Positions 54,619-63,452 of a stretch of 64,000 bases of DNA are shown here, piece after piece. Location: assembly GCF_001708505.1 (NCBI RefSeq), contig NZ_CP015992.1, forward strand, positions 4,836,001 through 4,900,000. Direction: 5' to 3'. A program made the translations under genes and the position numbers. Below the pieces are notes generated by a model. It was not told the DNA's origin. It saw only the letters and a list, made by a program, of their open reading frames with translations, and searched no databases. This stretch comes from Pseudomonas sp. TCU-HL1. GTDB lineage: Bacteria; Pseudomonadota; Gammaproteobacteria; Pseudomonadales; Pseudomonadaceae. Each line of letters opens with the position of its first letter. The stretch's first letter is position 1.

Positions 54619-55032
54619 ATGCCCAGCCGTCCAAGCCGCCTCAACGGCCTGCGTCATATCGCCATCGTCGTGCCCAATCTGGAGGAGTGCGAACGCTTCT
54701 ACGTGGAGGTGCTGGGCATGGAAGTCCTAAACCGCGCCAATGAAGACCTGGTCTACCTCACCTGCGGCAATGACAACCTGTCCCTCGGCCGAGCCTTCGC
54801 TCCCAGCAGCGGCGTGCAGGCGGTGGACCATTACGGCTTCGTGGTAGACAGCCTTGAAGAGCTGGACGCCTGGTACCACTACCTCAAGGCCCAGGGCGTG
54901 ACCATGCTGGACCGTCCCTTCGCCCATGGCGACGGCGCCCACAGCTTCCATGTACTGGACCCGGCCGGGAACAAGATCCAGCCCATCTATCATCCGGCCA
55001 TCTCCGGGCAGCGTTTCAGCTTCCCGGTGTGA
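54619..55032 (+). CDS. VOC-family (glyoxalase/dioxygenase-fold) protein
   Basis: This 137-aa protein of the VOC superfamily has LNGLRHIAIVVPNLEECERFYVEVLGMEVL as its first beta-alpha unit and VDHYGFVVDSLEELDAWYHYL as its second, with metal-ligand candidates His in RHIAI and VDHYGF and an acidic residue further on. It could be a glyoxalase, a fosfomycin-type resistance protein or a dioxygenase; sequence does not settle which. It ends at a bidirectional terminator shared with fpr. Confidence 0.85.
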   Translation: MPSRPSRLNGLRHIAIVVPNLEECERFYVEVLGMEVLNRANEDLVYLTCGNDNLSLGRAFAPSSGVQAVDHYGFVVDSLEELDAWYHYLKAQGVTMLDRPFAHGDGAHSFHVLDPAGNKIQPIYHPAISGQRFSFPV

Positions 55033-55043
55033 CACCCGGAAAC

Positions 55044-55073
55044 GACAGAGCCCGCCAATTGGCGGGCTCTGTC
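55044..55073. terminator. Bidirectional terminator between VOC gene and fpr
   Basis: GACAGAGCCCGCC/GGCGGGCTCTGTC, a 13-bp stem with an AATT loop, lies 12 bp after the VOC stop and 13 bp after the fpr stop on the other strand. T tracts are short. Confidence 0.85.
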
Positions 55074-55085
55074 TTGGGGCAGCGC

Positions 55086-55865
55086 TTACTTCTCGACGAA
55101 GGCTCGCTCGATCAGGTAATCGCCCGGCTCACGCATACGCGCGGAGATCTTCAGGCCGAAGCTGTCGAGAACTTCGCTGGTCTCGTCGAGCATGCTAGGG
55201 CTACCGCAGATCATGGCGCGGTCGTCCTGCGGGTTGATCGGCGGCAGGCCGATGTCTTCGAACAGCTTGCCGCTGCGCATCAGGTCGGTCAGGCGGCCCT
55301 GGTTCTCGAAGGGTTCGCGGGTAACGGTGGGGTAGTAGATCAGCTTGTCTTTCACCGCCTCACCGAAGAACTCGTTCTGCGGCAGGTGCTCGGTGATGAA
55401 CTCGCGGTAGGCTACTTCGTTCACGTAGCGCACGCCGTGGACCAGGATCACCTTCTCGAAGCGCTCGTAGGTTTCCGGGTCCTGGATCACGCTCATGAAG
55501 GGCGCGAGGCCGGTGCCAGTGCTCAGCAGGTAAAGGTGCTTGCCGGGGTTCAGGTCATCGAGAACCAGCGTGCCGGTGGGCTTCTTGCTGATGATGATCT
55601 CGTCGCCTGCCTTCAGGTGCTGCAGCTGGGAAGTCAGCGGGCCATCCGGCACCTTGATGCTGAAGAACTCCAGGTGCTCTTCCCAGTTCGGGCTGGCAAT
55701 GGAGTAGGCGCGCATGAGCGGACGGCCACTGGGCTGCTGCAGGCCGATCATGACGAACTGACCGTTCTCGAAGCGCAGGCCCGGATCGCGAGTGCACTTG
55801 AAGCTGAACAGCGTGTCGTTCCAGTGATGAACGCTGAGGATGCGCTCGGAGTTCATGTTGCTCAT
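55086..55865 (-). CDS. fpr: Ferredoxin--NADP(+) reductase Fpr
   Basis: This 259-aa flavoprotein transfers electrons between NADPH and ferredoxin or flavodoxin for iron-sulfur repair and oxidative-stress defence. FAD binds at RPLMRAYSIASPNWEEHLEFF, NADPH at LLSTGTGLAPFMSVIQDPE, and the C-terminus YLIERAFVEK is typical of the Pseudomonas enzyme. It is divergent from the LysR gene finR, and FinR-type regulators control fpr in Pseudomonas under redox stress. Confidence 0.95.
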   Translation of the reverse strand: MSNMNSERILSVHHWNDTLFSFKCTRDPGLRFENGQFVMIGLQQPSGRPLMRAYSIASPNWEEHLEFFSIKVPDGPLTSQLQHLKAGDEIIISKKPTGTLVLDDLNPGKHLYLLSTGTGLAPFMSVIQDPETYERFEKVILVHGVRYVNEVAYREFITEHLPQNEFFGEAVKDKLIYYPTVTREPFENQGRLTDLMRSGKLFEDIGLPPINPQDDRAMICGSPSMLDETSEVLDSFGLKISARMREPGDYLIERAFVEK

Positions 55866-55993
55866 TTACGGGGGCTCCGAAAATTTGGAAGTCGCCAGCG
55901 CCCCTGGAGGGGGTGCAATTGCGCGCCATTGTAATGACCGCCACAATATCTGTTAACTGAATTATCAAGATATAGGTTATCGGTTATATAGAT
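55866..55993. promoter_or_regulatory. fpr-finR intergenic control region
   Basis: This 128-bp AT-rich region contains GGTTATCGGTTAT, a direct repeat near 55975-55987 just before finR, and ATTATCAAGATATAG just upstream. This is where a LysR regulator would bind to control both divergent genes. I cannot define the exact FinR site without alignment. Confidence 0.45.
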
Positions 55994-56920
55994 ATGCGAT
56001 TTACTCTCCGTCAGCTCCAGGTGTTCGTCGCGGTCGCCCAGCAGGAAAGCGTGTCCCGCGCGGCTGAGCAGCTGTCCCTGTCGCAGTCCGCCACCAGCAC
56101 CTCGCTGACCGAACTGGAGCGCCAGTCCAGTTGCCAATTGTTCGATCGCGCCGGCAAGCGACTCAGCCTCAACGCCCTGGGTCGCCAACTGCTGCCCCAG
56201 GCCGTGGCCCTGCTGGATCAGGCCCGGGAGATCGAAGACCTGCTCAACGGCAAGACTGGCTTTGGCTCCCTGGACGTCGGCGCCACCCTCACGGTAGGCA
56301 ACTACCTGGCGACCCTGCTGATCGGCGCCTTCATGCAGCGCCATCCCGAGTGCCAGGTGAGCCTGCACGTGCAGAACACGGCGAACATCGTCCAGCAGAT
56401 CGCCCTCTACGAACTTGATCTGGGTCTAATCGAAGGCGATTGCCAACATCCGGATATCGAGGTCCAGCCCTGGGTAGAGGATGAGCTGGTGGTGTTCTGC
56501 GCACCCCGCCATCCCCTGGCCGCAAAAGGCCAGGCGAGCCTGGAGGAGCTGAGCCGGGAAGCCTGGGTCCTTCGTGAGAAGGGCTCGGGCACCCGGCTGA
56601 CCTTCGACCAGGCGATGCGCCATCACCCCACGCCGTTGAATATCCGCCTGGAGCTGGAACACACCGAGGCCATCAAGCGCGCAGTGGAATCGGGCCTGGG
56701 CATCAGCTGCATCTCGCGGCTGGCCCTGCGCGACGCCTTCCGCCGCGGCAGCCTGGTGCCCGTGGAAACCCCTGGGATCGACCTGCGCCGGCAGTTCTAT
56801 TTCATCTGGCACAGGCAGAAGTACCAGACCGCTGCCATGCGCGAATTCCTCGATCAGTGCCGGGCACTGACTGCGGGGGTCAGCCGGAGCGACGAGATCG
56901 TGCTACCGCCGATCGCCTGA
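55994..56920 (+). CDS. finR: LysR-family transcriptional regulator FinR
   Basis: This 308-aa LysR regulator has an N-terminal winged helix-turn-helix (RFTLRQLQVFVAVAQQESVSRAAEQLSLSQSATSTSLTELER) and a C-terminal co-inducer domain. In Pseudomonas, FinR activates the divergent fpr under superoxide and also responds to sulfur supply in P. putida. The gene overlaps none of its neighbours and is divergent from fpr over the AT-rich region, the arrangement expected for autoregulation. Confidence 0.92.
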   Translation: MRFTLRQLQVFVAVAQQESVSRAAEQLSLSQSATSTSLTELERQSSCQLFDRAGKRLSLNALGRQLLPQAVALLDQAREIEDLLNGKTGFGSLDVGATLTVGNYLATLLIGAFMQRHPECQVSLHVQNTANIVQQIALYELDLGLIEGDCQHPDIEVQPWVEDELVVFCAPRHPLAAKGQASLEELSREAWVLREKGSGTRLTFDQAMRHHPTPLNIRLELEHTEAIKRAVESGLGISCISRLALRDAFRRGSLVPVETPGIDLRRQFYFIWHRQKYQTAAMREFLDQCRALTAGVSRSDEIVLPPIA

Positions 56921-56925
56921 GAACC

Positions 56926-57291
56926 TCAGCCGAGCAGAATCGTTGCCCAGACTGCGGTAATCAGGGTCAGTGCGGTGAACTGCGCAGCGCTGCCCATGTC
57001 CTTGGCATTCTTCGACAACGGATGTCGCTCGAGGGAAATGCGGTCGATGGCCGCTTCCACCGCCGAATTCAGCAACTCGACGATCAGTGCGAGCAGGCAC
57101 ACGCCGATCATCAACGCGCGTTCGCCGCGGCTGACATCAAGGAAGAACGACAACGGGATCAGCACCACGTTGAGCAGCACCAATTGACGGAACGCGGCTT
57201 CCCCGGTGAAGGCGGCGCGCAGGCCGTCGAGGGAATAGCCGGCGGCGTTGAGGATGCGTTTGAGGCCGGTCTGGCCTTTGAATGGCGACAT
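56926..57291 (-). CDS. dgkA: Diacylglycerol kinase
   Basis: This 121-aa prokaryotic integral-membrane diacylglycerol kinase has three membrane spans and the catalytic segment EAAIDRISLERHPLSKNAKDMGSAAQ, where Glu and Asn contact ATP and metal. It recycles diacylglycerol to phosphatidic acid during membrane-derived lipid turnover. It is convergent with finR and lies 73 bp after the ErdR-type regulator on the same strand. Confidence 0.95.
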   Translation of the reverse strand: MSPFKGQTGLKRILNAAGYSLDGLRAAFTGEAAFRQLVLLNVVLIPLSFFLDVSRGERALMIGVCLLALIVELLNSAVEAAIDRISLERHPLSKNAKDMGSAAQFTALTLITAVWATILLG

Positions 57292-57364
57292 AGAAGACGG
57301 AACTGAAGAAAAGGAGCGCGCAGCCTAGCGCAACGCGCTTCAAATTTGCGTGAAATGACCCGGA

Positions 57365-58015
57365 TCAGGCCGAAGGAATCGATTCCATCTGTTGCAGCAG
57401 CAGCGCGGCCTGGGTACGGGTCCGCACATTGAGCTTGCGGAAGATGGCCGTAACGTGGGCCTTTACCGTGGCTTCGGACACATGCAGCTCGAAGGCGATC
57501 TGTTTGTTCAGCAACCCCTCGCAGACCATGGTCAACACACGGAACTGCTGGGGCGTCAGGCTGGCAAGGCCCTCGCTGGCGGTCTTGGCTTCGTCGGACA
57601 GGGCCTGGGCCTCTTCCAGTTGAGGCGGCCACCAGGTATCGCCATCGAGGACCGCACGCACAGCATTCTGGATGACTTCGAGCGGACTGGATTTGGGAAT
57701 GAATCCGCTGGCGCCGAACTCGCGGGAACGCGCCACCACTGCGGCTTCTTCCTGGGCGGAGATCATCACAACCGGGATCTGAGGGTACTGTCCACGCAAC
57801 AACACCAAGCCGGAGAAACCGTAGGCGCCGGGCATGTTCAGGTCCAACAGGACCAAGTCCCAGTCGGCGCGCTCGGCCAGGCGGGTTTCGAGCTCGGCAA
57901 TGCTCGCCGCTTCCGCCAGCCGCGCATCCGGCCCGAGGCCCAGGGTCAGGGCTTGCTGCAGGGCGCTGCGAAACAGCGGGTGGTCATCGGCGATGAGGAT
58001 TTCGTATGAGGCCAT
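57365..58015 (-). CDS. erdR: NarL/LuxR-family response regulator, ErdR-like
   Basis: This 216-aa two-component regulator has an N-terminal receiver domain (IADDHPLFRSALQQ, phospho-Asp in LVLLDLNMPGAYGF, conserved Lys in GASGFIPKSSP) and a C-terminal LuxR helix-turn-helix (LTPQQFRVLTMVCEGLLNKQIAFELHVSEATVKAHVTAIFRKL). The gene pairing with dgkA matches, from memory, ErdR of P. aeruginosa, which controls ethanol and acetate metabolism genes. The ATG at 58015 is preferred over an ATG at 58021 because AAGGAC is correctly spaced only for the second. Confidence 0.87.
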   Translation of the reverse strand: MASYEILIADDHPLFRSALQQALTLGLGPDARLAEAASIAELETRLAERADWDLVLLDLNMPGAYGFSGLVLLRGQYPQIPVVMISAQEEAAVVARSREFGASGFIPKSSPLEVIQNAVRAVLDGDTWWPPQLEEAQALSDEAKTASEGLASLTPQQFRVLTMVCEGLLNKQIAFELHVSEATVKAHVTAIFRKLNVRTRTQAALLLQQMESIPSA

Positions 58016-58217
58016 GGGCATGTCCTTTTTGTAATGGGCCCAGACACGCCTCTCCGGGGGTGAGGAGAAGCTTTTCGGCACGACGGGATACGCTGGCCAG
58101 GCCCGAAGCTTGATACAGGCAGGCCGTAAAGCGGCGCTCAGCATGCCGAGCCGGAACGGGGTGGTCAAGTCGAACGCTTTGCGGCAAAGTTCTCGGCTTT
58201 TCCCGTCGAGAATCTCC

Positions 58218-59123
58218 ATGCGAAGCCAAGCCCTGCGCGCCGACATCCTGATGCTGATCACCGCTGCCATCTGGGGCGCGGCCTTCGTTGCCCAGCGCCT
58301 GGGCATGGACGCGATCGGCCCCTTCCTTTACACCGGCCTGCGCTTCACCCTCGGCGCCCTCATCCTCCTGCCGCTGCTGCTGATCCTGCCCAGACCCGCG
58401 GTGAAGCAACCGCTCAACCGCGGCATGTTATTGGGCGGCCTGCTTATGGGGCTGGCGCTGTCGCTGGGCATCAATCTGCAGCAGGTGGGCCTGCTCTTCA
58501 CCACGGTCACCAACTCCGGTTTCATTACTGGCCTCTACGTCATCATTGTGCCGCTACTGGGCCTCTTCCTTGGCCATCGCACGGGCCTGGGTACCTGGCT
58601 GGGTGCCTGCCTGGCGGTGGTGGGGATGTTCCTGCTCAGCGTCGGCGAAGGCTTCCACGTTGCGTCCGGCGACTGGCTGCAACTGGCCGGCGCCTGCGTC
58701 TGGGGCGTGCACGTGCTGCTGGTCGGTTTCTTCGCCAGCCGCTATGACCCGATCCGTCTGTCCATCCTGCAGTTCGCAGTCTGCGCGGTGGTCAGCCTGG
58801 TCCTGGCGGTCGTATTCGAGGAAATCAAGGTCGACGCCATTCTTCAGGCTGGCCCGGCCATCCTCTATGGCGGCGTGATCGCCGTCGCCATCGGCTACAC
58901 CTTGCAAGTCGTGGCGCAACGTCATGCCATTGCCTCGCACGCGGCCATCATCCTGTCGCTGGAAGCGGTGTTCGCGGCCATTGCCGGCGCCCTGCTGCTG
59001 GACGAATCCCTCCACGCACGCGGGTACTTCGGCTGCGCCTTGATGTTCGTCGGCATGCTGGTGGCCCAACTCTGGCCGCAAAAGCACCTGCCGCAGCCCG
59101 AGCCCGCAAAGGCGCCCGCCTGA
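58218..59123 (+). CDS. DMT-superfamily (EamA) transporter
   Basis: This 301-aa membrane protein has ten predicted membrane helices in two EamA repeats, for example ADILMLITAAIWGAAFVAQRL and LGACLAVVGMFLLSVGEGF. It is likely a metabolite exporter, with unknown substrate. The ATG at 58218 follows a GAGAATCTCC context, and an upstream in-frame start at 58110 would lead with charged residues. It is divergent from the ErdR-like gene and convergent with the DTW gene. Confidence 0.9.
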   Translation: MRSQALRADILMLITAAIWGAAFVAQRLGMDAIGPFLYTGLRFTLGALILLPLLLILPRPAVKQPLNRGMLLGGLLMGLALSLGINLQQVGLLFTTVTNSGFITGLYVIIVPLLGLFLGHRTGLGTWLGACLAVVGMFLLSVGEGFHVASGDWLQLAGACVWGVHVLLVGFFASRYDPIRLSILQFAVCAVVSLVLAVVFEEIKVDAILQAGPAILYGGVIAVAIGYTLQVVAQRHAIASHAAIILSLEAVFAAIAGALLLDESLHARGYFGCALMFVGMLVAQLWPQKHLPQPEPAKAPA

Positions 59124-59834
59124 TCAGAGGAAGGCGCGCAATGCCTGGTGCGCCGGGCTCTCCTCATCCAGGGGCAGGGCCCGCTTGGCGTCGAGATAGC
59201 GCTCGGTAAAAACATCCAGGTAAGCATTCAGCGCGGCCCCCGCCTGCTCATCCCCAGCCAACTCCAGACACAAGGCCCCGACTTCCGCGGTGCACAGGTG
59301 CTCGTCACGCTTGGAACGGCGCAGGCGATAGCGGGATATCTGCTCGGGGGTCAGGCTCAGCACCGGGAAGCGATCCAGGTAAGGGCTCTTGCGAAACATC
59401 TTGCGGGCTTCGGCCCAGGTGGCGTCCAGCAGGATGAACAGCGGTCGCTTGCCCTCCTCGGCCTCCACTCGGTCCACGACTCGCTCGGGCTCCACGTATT
59501 CGCCGGGGAACACCAGATAAGGCTGCCACTGCGGATCATCCAGCAGCGCCAGCAGCACCTCATCCACCTCGGTGCGGGACCAGCCGAATGCCCAGGTATC
59601 CGGCACCAGGTCGGCGATCAGCCAACCGGTATTGCTCGGCTTCATGGGCTCCGAGTGGTACATCAGCAGGCACGCGCCCGAACGCACAGGCACCTCGGGG
59701 CGCCAGGCACAGAAGCAGTATTCGAAGGCCACTCGGCATCCCGGGCAGCGAGGCGACCGCGAGCCACGGGCGACAAAGGGACGGGTACTGCGCGCAAGGC
59801 ATTCGGCGCGCAGGCGAAAAACAGCGTGACTCAT
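59124..59834 (-). CDS. tapT: DTW-domain tRNA-uridine aminocarboxypropyltransferase
   Basis: This 236-aa enzyme transfers the aminocarboxypropyl group of SAM to a tRNA uridine (acp3U47), as shown for E. coli TapT. The Cys-rich N-terminus CPGCRVAFEYCFCAW probably binds zinc, and the signature ILLDATWAEARKMFRKSPYL is a DTW motif with Ala in place of the usual spacing. The C-terminal LYRLRRSKRDEHLCTAEVGALCLE region is typical. The ATG at 59834 gives normal length; the long upstream frame is not used. Confidence 0.9.
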   Translation of the reverse strand: MSHAVFRLRAECLARSTRPFVARGSRSPRCPGCRVAFEYCFCAWRPEVPVRSGACLLMYHSEPMKPSNTGWLIADLVPDTWAFGWSRTEVDEVLLALLDDPQWQPYLVFPGEYVEPERVVDRVEAEEGKRPLFILLDATWAEARKMFRKSPYLDRFPVLSLTPEQISRYRLRRSKRDEHLCTAEVGALCLELAGDEQAGAALNAYLDVFTERYLDAKRALPLDEESPAHQALRAFL

Positions 59835-60051
59835 CGAAGCAGATTCCAGTAAAGCGGCCCGGCACCCGGCGCATTCCAGATCGGCAACGGGCGGCCACTT
59901 TCGGCAGTAGGAGGAAGATCTGGCAAATTCTACCAGAGGCGCAGGACGTCGCTGGCGACCGTCTGGAACAGATTTTCCACGCGACAAGCGTTGCCTGCGA
60001 ACGCACAATTGCCGCGCTGGTCAAACAGCTACTTTTCGTTAGGAGATACCC

Positions 60052-60465
60052 ATGCTGCGCCTCACCGCCCTCGCCCTCTGTGCGACCCTGCCGTTCTGCG
60101 CCCAGGCCGCCTCGCTCAAGGACTACGAGCTGACCAAGATGCTCGAGCAAGTTGCCAAGGAGAGCAGCGCTGGCACGCCCCGGGCAATCAATGAGGACAT
60201 CCTCGACCAGGGCTACACGGTAGAAGGCAACGAGCTGGTGAACCACCTCAGCGTTCGCGAGACACACGCCGCACAGATGCGAGCGAACCCGGACGCCGTG
60301 CGCGCTCAACTGGGCGCCAGCGTTTGCCGCAATACCGGCTACCGCCAGCTGCTGGCCCGAGGCGCCGGCCTGCGTTACGAGTTCGGCGAGTACAAGACCA
60401 ATCGCCCGGTAAGTTCCGAGCGTTTCATTGCTCAGGACTGCGGCCTGAAGGCCAAGTCCAACTGA
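60052..60465 (+). CDS. Secreted protein of unknown function (PA3611-like)
   Basis: This 137-aa protein has a Sec signal peptide (MLRLTALALCATLPFCAQA, cleaved around residue 19). The mature part is a compact alpha/beta domain with two Cys (VCRNTGYRQ, AQDCGLKAK) that could pair. It resembles the small secreted protein I recall from the same place in P. aeruginosa, although the pot polyamine genes that sit beside it there are absent here. The ATG at 60052 follows GTTAGGAGATACCC. Confidence 0.8.
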   Translation: MLRLTALALCATLPFCAQAASLKDYELTKMLEQVAKESSAGTPRAINEDILDQGYTVEGNELVNHLSVRETHAAQMRANPDAVRAQLGASVCRNTGYRQLLARGAGLRYEFGEYKTNRPVSSERFIAQDCGLKAKSN

Positions 60466-60695
60466 TCGGGCGGACGGCGCTCCTGCCCGGGGAGCACCGC
60501 ACTGCGACAGCTTTCTCCCCGTCCGTATCCCGCCATGTACTGATCCGGACACGTCGATTCGTTTCATTCGAAGTGCGGCGAACTGGAAAAGATCCGGCCC
60601 CTGCCGCAAGCTGTAGTTGAGCGGCTCGACTGGGTCGCCCGGATTCCGGACATGGCCAGCGGAGCTGCTCTGAGATAATGAGCAAGGAGAACGCT

Positions 60696-61775
60696 ATGCC
60701 CTATGATCCGGACGACTATCTCTCCCGGCATTTCCAAACCAGCGGCATCGACCTGACCCAGAAAGTCGATGAACTGATCAACCTGACCGTCCCAAGCGGC
60801 AGCCCGAACCTCGCCCTCTACCGCGAAATGCTGATTACCGTGGTGCGCATGGCCCAGGCCGACCGCAATCGCTGGGACGCCAAGATCATGCTGCAGACAC
60901 TGCGCGAAATGGAGCACGCGTTCAGCGTGCTGGAACAGTTCAAACGGCGACGCAAAGTGACAGTCTTCGGCTCGGCCCGAACGCCGGAAGGCCACCCGAT
61001 CTATACACTCGCCCGCCAACTGGGCGCCGAACTCGCCAAGCGCGACCTGATGGTCATCACCGGCGCGGGCGGCGGCATCATGGCCGCAGCCCATGAAGGC
61101 GCGGGGCTGGAAAACAGCCTGGGGCTGAACATCACCCTGCCCTTCGAGCAGCATGCCAACACCACGGTGGACGGTACCGAACATCTGCTGTCGTTCCACT
61201 TCTTCTTCGTGCGCAAGCTATTCTTCGTCAAGGAAGCCGACGCGCTGGTGCTCTGCCCGGGAGGCTTCGGCACCCTGGACGAGGCACTGGAAGTGCTGAC
61301 GCTGATCCAGACCGGCAAAAGCCCGTTAGTGCCGGTGGTATTGCTGGATGAACCGGATGGGAGCTACTGGGAGGACGCCATCGGTTTCCTGCACGAGCAA
61401 CTGGAGCGCAACCGCTACATCCTCCCCAGCGACATGAACCTGATGCGCCTGGTGCGTAACGCTGACGAGGCTGCTGCGGAAATCGCCCAGTTCTATCGCA
61501 ACTACCACTCCAGCCGCTGGCTGAAGAACAACTTCGTGGTTCGCATGAATCACGCCCTCAACGAGCGGGCACTCGGCCAGATTCAAGAGCAGTTCGCCGA
61601 CCTCTGCCTGGAGGGTGATTTCAGCCAGCAGATGTACTTGGAATCCGAGAAGGATGAGCCGGAGTTCAGCGAGCTGATTCGTCTGGCTTTCCGCTTCAAT
61701 GGCCGTGACCACGGCCGCCTGCGGGAACTGATCGACTTCATCAACCTGCCGCAGCATTGGGCCGGCAAGGCCTGA
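60696..61775 (+). CDS. LOG-family nucleotide-processing protein
   Basis: This 359-aa protein of the LOG/lysine-decarboxylase-like family has the signature PGGFGTLDEALEVLTLIQTGK around residues 190-210 and the GAGGGIMAAAHEGAG loop before it. LOG-type enzymes split the N-glycosidic bond of nucleotides (AMP or a cytokinin nucleotide). The long N- and C-terminal extensions make this the larger family subgroup, whose substrate is unclear. The ATG at 60696 follows AAGGAG with a 6-base spacer, better than an ATG at 60678. Confidence 0.88.
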   Translation: MPYDPDDYLSRHFQTSGIDLTQKVDELINLTVPSGSPNLALYREMLITVVRMAQADRNRWDAKIMLQTLREMEHAFSVLEQFKRRRKVTVFGSARTPEGHPIYTLARQLGAELAKRDLMVITGAGGGIMAAAHEGAGLENSLGLNITLPFEQHANTTVDGTEHLLSFHFFFVRKLFFVKEADALVLCPGGFGTLDEALEVLTLIQTGKSPLVPVVLLDEPDGSYWEDAIGFLHEQLERNRYILPSDMNLMRLVRNADEAAAEIAQFYRNYHSSRWLKNNFVVRMNHALNERALGQIQEQFADLCLEGDFSQQMYLESEKDEPEFSELIRLAFRFNGRDHGRLRELIDFINLPQHWAGKA

Positions 61776-61846
61776 TCCGAATTTTCAGACACCCCTCCAG
61801 CAACCAGCCATGCGCATACGCGCATGGCTTAAGGCTGCCCGCACAA

Positions 61847-62311
61847 TCAGTCGTCGGGATTACCCCGCAGGAGGCGGCTGATCATCTCCATGGAATAACC
61901 ACGGTAGGCAAGGAATCGGCCCTGCTGGGCACGCTCACGGGCATCCTGGGGCAGTCGGCTACTGAACTTGCGGCGCCAGACGTCACGCAGCTGTTCGCTC
62001 CAGTCGACATCGGCCTCGCGCAGGGCTCGGTCGATATCGCTACGAGGCAAGCCGCGTTGTGCCAATTCCTCACGGATGCGCTGTGGTCCGTAGCCACCGC
62101 GAGCGCGGCTGGCAATGAAGCTTTCGAGATAACGGGATTCGGAGAGCAGGCCCTCTTCCATCAAACGGTCGAGAGCACTGTCGATCAACTCGGGGGGGGC
62201 GCCGCGCTGACGCAGCTTGCGCGTCAGCTCGACTCGCCCGTGTTCGCGCTGCGCCAGCAGATCCATGGCGGCCCGCCGCACGGCGGCTGGGCTGTCGAGC
62301 ACAACGGGCAT
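61847..62311 (-). CDS. recX: Recombination regulator RecX
   Basis: RecX (154 aa) binds inside the RecA filament and limits its growth. It has three helical repeats, with VRRAAMDLLAQREHGRVELTRKLRQRG as the start and RARGGYGPQRIREELAQRGL as the central repeat. It ends LSRLLRGNPDD. The gene is 7 bp downstream of recA on the same strand, the classical arrangement. Confidence 0.94.
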   Translation of the reverse strand: MPVVLDSPAAVRRAAMDLLAQREHGRVELTRKLRQRGAPPELIDSALDRLMEEGLLSESRYLESFIASRARGGYGPQRIREELAQRGLPRSDIDRALREADVDWSEQLRDVWRRKFSSRLPQDARERAQQGRFLAYRGYSMEMISRLLRGNPDD

Positions 62312-62318
62312 GGTGGGA

Positions 62319-63365
62319 TCAGAGGTCTACGTCGGCCAGGTCATCGACCGAAGCGTTCGCTTTGTTGCTGGCCGTGGAGTTGACCAGCAGCTTCTCGCGA
62401 ATGATCTTCTCGATGGCGCTGCCGACTTCCAGATTGTCTTCCAGGTACTTGGCGGCGTTGGCCTTGCCCTGGCCGATCTTGTTGCCCTGGTAGCTGTACC
62501 AGGCGCCGGACTTCTCGACCAGGCCCAGCTGCACGCCCAGGTCGATGATTTCGCCGGTGCGATAGATACCCTTGCCGTACATGATCTGGAACTCGGCTTG
62601 ACGGAAGGGCGGTGCCACCTTGTTCTTCACGACCTTGACGCGGGTTTCGCTGCCTACCACTTCCTCGCCTTCTTTGACCGCGCCGGTACGACGGATGTCG
62701 AGGCGCACGGAAGCGTAGAACTTCAGGGCGTTACCACCAGTGGTGGTTTCCGGGTTGCCGAACATCACACCGATCTTCATACGAATCTGGTTGATGAAGA
62801 TAACCAGGCAGTTGGCGTTCTTGATGTTACCGGTGATCTTGCGCAGCGCCTGGGACATCAGGCGCGCTTGCAGGCCAACGTGGGCATCGCCCATCTCGCC
62901 TTCGATTTCGGCCTTGGGCACCAGAGCCGCCACGGAGTCAACGATGATCACGTCAACAGCATTGGAGCGCACCAGCATGTCGGTGATTTCCAGTGCCTGC
63001 TCGCCGGTGTCCGGCTGGGATACCAGCAGGTCGTCGACATTCACCCCGAGTTTACCGGCGTAGTCCGGGTCCAGTGCGTGTTCGGCGTCGACGAAGGCGC
63101 AAGTGGCCCCCATCTTCTGGGCTTCGGCGATGACAGAGAGGGTCAGGGTGGTCTTACCGGAGGATTCCGGACCGTAGATCTCGACGATACGGCCTTTCGG
63201 CAGGCCGCCGATGCCGAGGGCGATGTCCAGGCCCAGGGAGCCGGTGGAAATAGCCGGAATGGCCTGGCGGTCGTGGTCGCCCATGCGCATGACCGCGCCT
63301 TTGCCGAACTGCTTCTCGATCTGGCCCAGGGCAGCAGCCAAGGCGCGCTTCTTGTTCTCGTCCAT
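62319..63365 (-). CDS. recA: Recombinase RecA
   Basis: RecA (348 aa) forms filaments on single-stranded DNA for strand exchange and triggers LexA self-cleavage. The Walker A site is GPESSGKTTLTL, Walker B is VIIVDSVAALVP, the DNA-binding loops are present (IRMKIGVMFGNPETTTGGNALKFY) and the acidic C-terminus is kept. The ATG at 63365 starts MDENKKRALAAALGQIEKQFG. A LexA box lies 45-60 bp upstream, so it is SOS-induced. Confidence 0.98.
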   Translation of the reverse strand: MDENKKRALAAALGQIEKQFGKGAVMRMGDHDRQAIPAISTGSLGLDIALGIGGLPKGRIVEIYGPESSGKTTLTLSVIAEAQKMGATCAFVDAEHALDPDYAGKLGVNVDDLLVSQPDTGEQALEITDMLVRSNAVDVIIVDSVAALVPKAEIEGEMGDAHVGLQARLMSQALRKITGNIKNANCLVIFINQIRMKIGVMFGNPETTTGGNALKFYASVRLDIRRTGAVKEGEEVVGSETRVKVVKNKVAPPFRQAEFQIMYGKGIYRTGEIIDLGVQLGLVEKSGAWYSYQGNKIGQGKANAAKYLEDNLEVGSAIEKIIREKLLVNSTASNKANASVDDLADVDL

Positions 63366-63409
63366 TGAAGTCCTCACTAAAATCAAGAGGGCCTGGCGGC
63401 CACCAACAA

Positions 63410-63425
63410 CTGTATAAGTAGACAG
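63410..63425 (-). promoter_or_regulatory. LexA box upstream of recA
   Basis: CTGTATAAGTAGACAG has the CTG-N10-CAG pattern of a gammaproteobacterial LexA box and lies 45-60 bp before the recA start. Confidence 0.85.
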
Positions 63426-63452
63426 TATTATTCCATAGGGCAAGTCGCTCGC

